Source of the DNA: Planctomycetaceae bacterium UBA4732
GTDB lineage: Bacteria; Planctomycetota; Planctomycetia; Gemmatales; Gemmataceae
DNA: 11,804 bases
Direction of reading: 5' to 3'
NCBI GenBank assembly: GCA_002404095.1
Contig: DHJA01000035.1
Location: 1 to 11,804, forward strand
The number at the start of each line of letters is the position of its first letter. Position 1 is the first letter of the stretch. Shown one piece after another: positions 7,537 through 11,804 of this stretch. The notes beneath the pieces were generated by a model. That model made no database searches. It had not been told where the DNA came from and was given only the letters and a program-made list of their open reading frames with translations. The position numbers and the translations under genes are program-made.

Positions 7537-7586
7537 TATAGCGAACAATTTAGGGCGCAAGCCTTGGGTTGAGCAGCAGTTGCCGC

Positions 7587-7796
7587 CTACTCGGATTTTT
7601 CTGCTTGTTGGGCTGCGGTCGAATACAGGCCAGCTGCCCCGGTCAGCCGAGCCGTCACCGCCGTCACCGCTTGCAGGCCCTCCGCGAGACGGTCCTGCAA
7701 GATGCGGGCGAAGTCTTGCACGGCACACAGCCGGCACCCCGGGTGAAGGTACTCGTGAACCCGGGGGAAGGCGGGACCGTCTAAATCGAGAGACAC
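7587..7796 (-). CDS. Doubtful small hypothetical protein
   Basis: This would be a 69-aa product from GTG at 7796. It is preceded by a strong purine run with GAGGAG at 7802-7807, 5 nt before the start. The predicted sequence includes HPGCRLCAVQ (residues 18-27, with a CxxC pair) and an amphipathic-looking stretch around residues 28-50. Third codon positions are about 70% G+C, but the overlapping plus-strand frame scores about the same, so this does not decide the strand. The ribosome site could be chance, since the same bases form a CCT repeat on the plus strand. I recognise no domain. Either this or the upstream part of the broken plus-strand gene is likely not real. Confidence 0.25.
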   Translation of the reverse strand: MSLDLDGPAFPRVHEYLHPGCRLCAVQDFARILQDRLAEGLQAVTAVTARLTGAAGLYSTAAQQAEKSE

Positions 7797-7910
7797 CCCT
7801 CCTCCTCGTCGGTCCCGGCCCGCGCCGACCGCAATTGGCTAGAGTTCGCCGCCTTCCCGTTCGATCTATCCTTCCTGTCCACCCTTTGCACCTACGCCGA
7901 GACGCACATC

Positions 7911-8210
7911 ATGTTCGACGAGATGGATCGATTGCGCGACGAGAAGGAATTATCCGGCCTGCTGACGCACTACGCCGTCCTCGGCGCGGCGGATCGGCAG
8001 GTATGGCAGGATCGCCTGCTGGACAGGGAAGGCGTGGAGGCGCGGCAGTTGGTCCGGCTCTACGGCGAGCTGTTGGCTTACGGCTGGCTGGACCAGAACA
8101 CAGGCTTAACGCCGGTGCTTCGTCGCGGCGAGGCGCCGGCGAGCTACCGCATCACGACGGCCGGCCTACGCGCGCTGAAGCAACTGCGAGCCGAGCAGAC
8201 GGCGGCGTAA
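7911..8210 (+). CDS. Hypothetical protein with winged-helix-like C-terminus, probably 5'-truncated
   Basis: From the ATG at 7911 the frame gives 99 aa, beginning [16 protein letters not shown]. The C-terminal half ([19 protein letters not shown], then [14 protein letters not shown]) has the pattern of a winged-helix domain ending in a helix. The ATG has no Shine-Dalgarno. The same frame stays open upstream to 7785 and reads protein-like there (NWLEFAAFPFDLSFLSTLC), yet it holds no ATG, GTG or TTG before the TAA at 7782-7784. The natural N-terminus has probably been lost by a frameshift or start-codon mutation, so this may be a pseudogene remnant. Its last 59 nt overlap, tail to tail, the end of the EboB-like hydrolase gene. 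The function is unknown. Confidence 0.5.
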   Translation: MFDEMDRLRDEKELSGLLTHYAVLGAADRQVWQDRLLDREGVEARQLVRLYGELLAYGWLDQNTGLTPVLRRGEAPASYRITTAGLRALKQLRAEQTAA

Positions 8211-9027
8211 TGACCTGACCCAGCCAGTCCTGCCAGCGGCTACACTGCCGCCAGAACGCCAGCGGGTTCTCGTATACCACTTTGCGTATCAACTCCTCGC
8301 CGTGTCCGCGGCGCCGCAATTCCAAGATCAACTCCGGCACGGCCAGCGGATCGGACTTGCCCCAGTCGCCGGCGGAGTTGGCCATGACGCGCTCCGTGCC
8401 GACCATCTCGATGATGTCGGCGGCCCGCGCCGGCGTACACTTCGTCGTCGGATACAACGTCATGCCGCACCAGAAACCGTTGTCGAGGGCCAAGCGGACG
8501 GTATGTTCCTCAACGTGATCGACGCACACACGCTCCGGCTTGACGCGGCGGTCGTTTTTAAGCATATCAAGGATCATCCTTGTCCCTTTATATTTGTCCT
8601 CCAGGTGCGGCGTGTGGATGAGGATCAACTCGTCAGTGCGAACGGCGAGATCGACGTGTTCCTGAAAGATGGTCGCTTCATTGCGTGTGTTCTTGTTCAG
8701 GCCGATTTCGCCTATACCGAGGACGTTAGGCTTATCAAGGTATTCGGGGATGAGGGCGATGACCTCGCGCGACAAGGCGACGTTCTCGGCTTCCTTCGCA
8801 TTGATGCAAAGCCAACTGTAATGGCGAATGCCGAACAGGGCGGCGCGTTTCGGCTCGACGTCGGTGAGATGATGAAAATAGTCGCGGAAACCCTCTGGGG
8901 AGCCGCGGTCGAAGCCTGCCCAGAAGGCGGGTTCGCTGACGGCGGCGCAGCCGGAAAGGGCCATGCGGTGGTAGTCGTCGGTGGTCCGTGAGATCATGTG
9001 GATGTGCGGGTCGATGTAGGAGGACAT
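8152..9027 (-). CDS. TatD-family metal-dependent hydrolase, EboB-like
   Basis: The 291-aa TIM-barrel amidohydrolase has metal-binding positions typical of TatD-type enzymes: DPHIH (H8 and H10), E107 in GIGEIGL, H138 in IHTPH, H171 in CVDH and D221 in SAGDWG. The opening [16 protein letters not shown], the block FGIRHY (65-70) and SADWG-like [14 protein letters not shown] (218-231) resemble the EboB branch rather than TatD DNase. EboB belongs to the ebo cluster, implicated in moving metabolites to the periplasm. No eboA, C, D, E or F gene lies in the window, so this is an orphan copy. AAAGAGG at 9038-9044 stands 10 nt before the ATG. The last 20 or so residues run beyond the usual end into the opposite gene, suggesting that the original stop was lost. 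The substrate is unknown. Confidence 0.85.
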   Translation of the reverse strand: MSSYIDPHIHMISRTTDDYHRMALSGCAAVSEPAFWAGFDRGSPEGFRDYFHHLTDVEPKRAALFGIRHYSWLCINAKEAENVALSREVIALIPEYLDKPNVLGIGEIGLNKNTRNEATIFQEHVDLAVRTDELILIHTPHLEDKYKGTRMILDMLKNDRRVKPERVCVDHVEEHTVRLALDNGFWCGMTLYPTTKCTPARAADIIEMVGTERVMANSAGDWGKSDPLAVPELILELRRRGHGEELIRKVVYENPLAFWRQCSRWQDWLGQVITPPSARLAVASARVGRPS

Positions 9028-9048
9028 GCCGTAATAACCTCTTTGATG

Positions 9049-9618
9049 TTAAGTAGTGCGGAGGATCGTGACGCCGAATTTCAGTCCGCGCCGCCGCTCC
9101 CACTCGGATACAAACTTATCAAATCCCTTCCTGTCCTCTTCATCCCAAGGTTGCTTCGGCGAGCACGTCGCGTAGAAGTTGGACACCGAGTCTGCGAATC
9201 CGAATACCGTCGCCCGCCACTCTGGCCATTCGACTCTCCACTTGCGACCATCTCCGGCGCGTATCACGACTCCTGCCGCGCCGACCTCGTGCAGAACCTC
9301 GAAGTCCTCCCCATTTGGGCATCCGCAGATGACCACGTCCTCTTGTTCGGCGAGATCGAACATGCTGAACCCACAGCATGGGAACAAGCGATATGGGAAC
9401 AAGCGATCCCCGACCGGCGCGTCCTTGGAATGCGGGACCGAGAGCGTGCGGAGCAAGTACAGGGCAGCGGCGCTGACAGTAAATTCTTTGCTGGAAGTCG
9501 GGTCAAGCAGCGCGTCATCACCGATGCGAAACGCCACTTCTCCGTGAGCGCAGAGATCCTTGGGGTCGTCAGCCGCTCCTCGAATCCATCGCAAATTCAC
9601 AGGCCGAAGGATAACCAC
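9049..9618 (-). CDS. Conserved-looking hypothetical protein
   Basis: This 189-aa soluble protein has no signal peptide or membrane segment. The start is GTG at 9618, chosen because AGGAG (9629-9633) lies 10 nt upstream. The sequence is typical of a folded protein: TVSAAALYLLRTL (48-60), CCGFSMFDL, DVVICGCPNG with clustered cysteines, WRVEWPEWRATVFGFADSVS and a charged C-terminus (DKFVSEWERRRG). I recognise no named domain. An internal perfect tandem repeat gives RLFPY followed by RLFPC just before the cysteine cluster. The EboB-like gene begins 21 nt downstream, so the two are probably co-transcribed and may work together. The 116-nt gap upstream of the start holds no promoter that I can support. 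Confidence 0.75.
   Translation of the reverse strand: MVILRPVNLRWIRGAADDPKDLCAHGEVAFRIGDDALLDPTSSKEFTVSAAALYLLRTLSVPHSKDAPVGDRLFPYRLFPCCGFSMFDLAEQEDVVICGCPNGEDFEVLHEVGAAGVVIRAGDGRKWRVEWPEWRATVFGFADSVSNFYATCSPKQPWDEEDRKGFDKFVSEWERRRGLKFGVTILRTT
9378..9407. repeat. Perfect 15-bp tandem duplication inside a gene
   Basis: The unit ATGGGAACAAGCGAT occurs at 9378-9392 and again at 9393-9407 without a mismatch. Because 15 is a multiple of three, it adds five codons to the 189-aa protein without breaking the frame. The perfect identity suggests a recent slippage event. Confidence 0.9.
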
Positions 9619-9734
9619 CGAGAACTATCTCCTAATGCCTCCGGGCGCCGCATTCGGTTATTCTTTGGGAATTGCAGCTTGCCTCGCGGTTGGAAGGTCA
9701 ACAACGGGCGAAGGCCTTACGCATACACATCAAA

Positions 9735-10232
9735 TCAGCGGATCGCCCGATCAATGAATTCTAGCAACTTCCGGCCTTGGCCCGTGTCCGACATCGCCTT
9801 CCACAACGCAAACGAATGTGTGGCGGGGCAGTGGACGGGGGCTTCATGCGGCCACGGGTACTCCGGGTTTGGCCCGGTCCGTGCTTCGGCCGGCGCCATG
9901 TTCTGCAAGCTGTAGGCCAGCGACTGAACAGCGGCCGTCCAGCGATTCAAGTCCTTCGACTGGCCAAACCCCAACGCTTTCGCAACCCGCGCCAGTTCGG
10001 CCGGCCGGCGGTCCAGCAGCGCCTTCAGAAACCGGATGAAGCCGGTGTGGTTCTTGGGCGGCGCCTTGCCCGACCGCCAAAAGTAAGCTTTGCTCAGCTT
10101 TTCCGTAGCCATTTGCAGATAGTGCAACAAATGGCACTCGTGAACGCCCAAACCTCGTAATCGGACAAATAAATTGTGGTCCGACTGAGCTTGCTGCTGC
10201 CAGAGCTTTTGGGCGTCGTTCATGGCAGTCAT
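9735..10232 (-). CDS. HEPN-domain-like protein
   Basis: The 165-aa all-helical protein shows the HEPN pattern (PF05168-like). A helix with HYLQMATEKLSKAYFW (residues 37-52) matches the family's QAxEKxxKA segment. GKAPPKNHTGFIRFLKAL (55-72) then follows, equivalent to GxxPPKxHDLxxLL. A later PNPEYPWPH (121-129) sits where many HEPN proteins have RYP. The canonical RNase motif Rx4-6H is not in its usual place; only R26-x4-H31 in the first turn has that spacing, so RNase activity is uncertain. HEPN proteins act as RNase toxins or as partners of nucleotidyltransferases. The start at 10232 overlaps the upstream gene as ATGA, and ATG at 10223 is an alternative. The partner is not an MNT nucleotidyltransferase (no GSxxxG...DxD motif). 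Confidence 0.72.
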   Translation of the reverse strand: MTAMNDAQKLWQQQAQSDHNLFVRLRGLGVHECHLLHYLQMATEKLSKAYFWRSGKAPPKNHTGFIRFLKALLDRRPAELARVAKALGFGQSKDLNRWTAAVQSLAYSLQNMAPAEARTGPNPEYPWPHEAPVHCPATHSFALWKAMSDTGQGRKLLEFIDRAIR

Positions 10233-10564
10233 CGCCTAGCGAGCGTCTGGGCCTTATCGAGGGTCCATCCCGCCGGCAGCGGCAACTGGCCATTCTGGAT
10301 CGCGTCCCATTGAGCTGGAGTCACATCGAGAACGTTCAGGGTGTGGCCTTCGGCCCGCCCGACGTCCACGCCGAAGTCGATTGGTTCAAGCGGAGTGGTT
10401 CCTGAGATCAGCCGGTTGACCTCTAAGAAGCGAATTTCGCGAGGGGGAGCATCCGTCGGGAGATAGTGAATTTCCTCTACTCCGGAATCCGTTTCAAGAT
10501 GTCGCCGCGCGTACTCGCGCGCGAGAGCGTCGCGGTCGAACGTGGTTTCCATCGTCTTAGGCAT
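10229..10564 (-). CDS. Unknown 111-aa protein, partner of the HEPN-like gene
   Basis: The start is ATG at 10564, because CAGGAG (10575-10580) lies 10 nt upstream. The open frame extends to 10633, but nothing supports a start there. The product is small, soluble and acidic in the middle. A helical N-terminus (DALAREYARRHLETD) is followed by strand-like segments (VEEIHYLPTDAPPREIRFLEVNRLI), an acidic block (LEPIDFGVDVG) and an end in VTPAQWDAIQNGQLPLPAGW. No named domain is recognised. Its stop overlaps the HEPN-like start as ATGA. A small protein followed directly by a HEPN protein is the layout of an antitoxin-toxin pair. The 87-aa gene lies 44 nt upstream on the same strand. Confidence 0.72.
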   Translation of the reverse strand: MPKTMETTFDRDALAREYARRHLETDSGVEEIHYLPTDAPPREIRFLEVNRLISGTTPLEPIDFGVDVGRAEGHTLNVLDVTPAQWDAIQNGQLPLPAGWTLDKAQTLARR

Positions 10565-10608
10565 GGCTTGTAGTCTCCTGCTATTAGTCATTAATCTTAG
10601 CCTATCAG

Positions 10609-10872
10609 CTATCTCGGCTGCGGCTTTTCCCATTTCGGGTCATAATCGAGCGAAAATATCTTCTGAATCCGTTCCGCCCGGCTTCCCTTGCGGTCGTGCA
10701 GCAACTCCAGCGCCTGGCGCATCTTGGCCAGCCGCGGGTCGTTCTCTACTTCGGAAGCGGACGCGCCGCGGTCGATGCGGTCGAGCATGGCGGCCAGGTC
10801 CAGGAGCTTGCTGCGAGCTTCGAGGAAGTAGGCGTCGAGCGCTTGGACGGCAGGCAGGGGTTGGATTTTCAT
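10609..10872 (-). CDS. Small hypothetical protein coupled to larE
   Basis: The 87-aa product MKIQPLPAVQALDAYFLEAR... is mostly helical, with alternating Leu/Ala and charged residues up to residue 45. It then has DPRLAKMRQALELLHDRKGS and a basic C-terminal tail (SRAERIQKIFSLDYDPKWEKP). There is no signal peptide, no cysteine and no known motif. Its ATG overlaps the larE stop in the form ATGA, so it is translated from the same message and may be coupled to LarE. The codon usage and balanced sequence argue for a real gene. A role with LarE is inferred only from position. Confidence 0.72.
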   Translation of the reverse strand: MKIQPLPAVQALDAYFLEARSKLLDLAAMLDRIDRGASASEVENDPRLAKMRQALELLHDRKGSRAERIQKIFSLDYDPKWEKPQPR

Positions 10873-11717
10873 AGCGATGTGGGGGAATAGAGCCGTTTGA
10901 TTTCGAGGTTCACAAGCGTGTTCAGACTGCCAGAGCGGAAGCCTTCCAGGTCCAGCGTTACGAAACGGAAGCCGAGTTCTTTCAGTCGTCGCACCAAACC
11001 GTCGCGCACATCTGGCGCCGCGAAACGGACCAGTTCCGACGCCGGCACTTCGACGCGAGCCAATTCGCCTTCATGCAAGCGCACCCGGCATTCGCGCAGG
11101 CCGAGACCGTGCAGATACTCCTCGGCGGCTTCGACGCGGGCGGTGCGCTCCACGGTCGCTTCGACGCCAGGGGCAATACGGCTCGACAAGCAGGGCGACG
11201 CCGGCTTGTCCCAGGTGGGCAGGTCCCACGCCAGCGCCAGGGCGCGCACGTCGGCCTTGGTGAAGCTCGCTTCCTGCAACGGATGACGGACGCCGTGTTC
11301 CGCGGCCGCCGTGAGGCCGGGCCGGTAATCGCCCTGGTCGTCGAGGTTGGCGCCGCTGCATATCACGGCCATGTCCAAGCCCGGCAGCAGCGTTTCAATG
11401 CGACTATACAACTCCGTTTTGCAGAAATAACAACGGCTGCCGTCGTTTCGGACATAATCCGGATCGGCAAACTCCTCAGTGGAGACGATGATGTGACGGA
11501 TGCCGATTTGTTCCGCCAACCGTCGGGCGTCGGCGATTTCGGCGCGCGGTACGCTGGGGCTGTCGGCGGTGACGGCGACCGCGTTATCTCCGAGAGCGAG
11601 ATGGGCCGCTTTCGCAACCACTGTGCTGTCGATGCCGCCGCTGAATGCCACCGCCGTTTTGCCGAGGCCGTGCAATACTTTTAGGAGCCGGTCGCGCTTA
11701 ACCGTGAGAGTGTCCAT
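10869..11717 (-). CDS. larE: ATP-dependent sacrificial sulfur transferase LarE
   Basis: This 282-aa PP-loop ATPase has SGGIDS at residues 26-31, which binds the ATP pyrophosphate. The LarE blocks RCYFCKTELYS (95-105), CSGANLDDQGDYRPG (120-134) and WDKPASPCLSSRIAPG (169-184) follow. LarE adenylates the nicotinic-acid-derived precursor made by LarB and supplies sulfur for the nickel-pincer cofactor of lactate racemase-type enzymes. In the sacrificial type one cysteine, equivalent to C176 here, gives up its sulfur. C96 and C99 in addition make a CxxC...C set, as in LarE proteins proposed to carry a [4Fe-4S] cluster and act catalytically. larB and larC are not in the window. The ATG at 11717 lacks a close Shine-Dalgarno. 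The stop overlaps the 87-aa gene. Confidence 0.93.
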   Translation of the reverse strand: MDTLTVKRDRLLKVLHGLGKTAVAFSGGIDSTVVAKAAHLALGDNAVAVTADSPSVPRAEIADARRLAEQIGIRHIIVSTEEFADPDYVRNDGSRCYFCKTELYSRIETLLPGLDMAVICSGANLDDQGDYRPGLTAAAEHGVRHPLQEASFTKADVRALALAWDLPTWDKPASPCLSSRIAPGVEATVERTARVEAAEEYLHGLGLRECRVRLHEGELARVEVPASELVRFAAPDVRDGLVRRLKELGFRFVTLDLEGFRSGSLNTLVNLEIKRLYSPTSL

Positions 11718-11723
11718 AGGTTA

Positions 11724-11752
11724 ATCATAAGGCATCCTGGTGCGCTTCTCAA
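11724..11752 (-). promoter_or_regulatory. Promoter of larE, likely giving a leaderless message
   Basis: On the minus strand TTGAGA (11747-11752) and TATGAT (11724-11729) are separated by exactly 17 nt. They match the -35 and -10 consensus at 4/6 and 5/6 positions. A start 7 nt after the -10 box falls on the A of the larE ATG, and no ribosome binding site lies between the two. The rest of the window to 11804 shows no gene. Confidence 0.6.
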
Positions 11753-11804
11753 GCCGGCCGTGTACCCCGGACTCACGAGTGGGCGCACGACATGGTTTGC
11801 GCGC

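Larger units (their letters stand above)
7193..7586. other. Gene-poor, repeat-bearing intergenic stretch
   Basis: No convincing gene was found. Short frames here translate repeat DNA (for example AGFIPAGTSPAARLP on the minus strand). The stretch holds the possible DUF1501 promoter, the 46-nt palindrome at 7349-7394, a related element at 7499-7536 and the repeated core GGGCGYAAGCC at 7525-7535 and 7553-7563. Such short GC-rich elements look like dispersed intergenic repeats. Confidence 0.6.

Noticed and set aside
7349..7563. CRISPR array
   Set aside because: Copies are few, unequal in length, inverted relative to each other, and not regularly spaced.
10565..10633. N-terminal extension of the 111-aa protein to 10633
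   Set aside because: There is no ribosome site for the longer start and it would overlap the 87-aa gene's end; CAGGAG fits the ATG at 10564.

Overview
The window looks like a chromosomal segment of a GC-rich planctomycete, probably of the Gemmata/Pirellula type. Two signs point there. One is a DUF1559 protein with a type IV pilin-like N-terminus (RG|FTLIE) at the left edge. The other is a Tat-exported DUF1501 protein at 5753-7192. Both families are greatly expanded in Planctomycetes. This is an inference from family content; there is no rRNA or other direct taxonomic marker.

Left part (1-5741). A minus-strand DUF1559 gene (19-801), apparently cut short before its C-terminal motif, diverges from a plus-strand run. 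That run is an ADP-ribose pyrophosphatase-like Nudix hydrolase, a ROK-family polyphosphate-glucokinase-like sugar kinase and a CPBP-family membrane protease with an unusual N-terminal extension; kinase and protease overlap by 11 nt. After a 156-nt gap with a consensus -10 box comes a two-gene unit: an exported alpha/beta hydrolase, and gluQ (glutamyl-queuosine tRNA(Asp) synthetase) coupled to it through GTGA.

Middle (5742-8210). gluQ meets the DUF1501 gene tail to tail with 11 nt between them. Upstream of the DUF1501 gene lies a gene-poor, repeat-rich stretch (7193-7586) with a 46-nt near-perfect palindrome and related GC-rich elements. Next are a doubtful small minus-strand ORF and a plus-strand reading frame (7911-8210) whose protein-like sequence continues upstream without a start codon, so it looks 5'-broken.

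Right part (8152-11804). All genes are on the minus strand. In transcription order they are larE (sacrificial sulfur transferase, apparently leaderless), an 87-aa conserved-looking protein overlapping it by ATGA, a 111-aa unknown protein, a HEPN-domain-like protein overlapping that by ATGA, a 189-aa unknown protein carrying a perfect 15-bp in-frame tandem duplication, and an orphan EboB-like TatD-family hydrolase. The 111-aa/HEPN pair has the layout of a two-gene toxin-antitoxin or nucleotide-processing module with an unrecognised partner. It is the best candidate here for an undescribed system.
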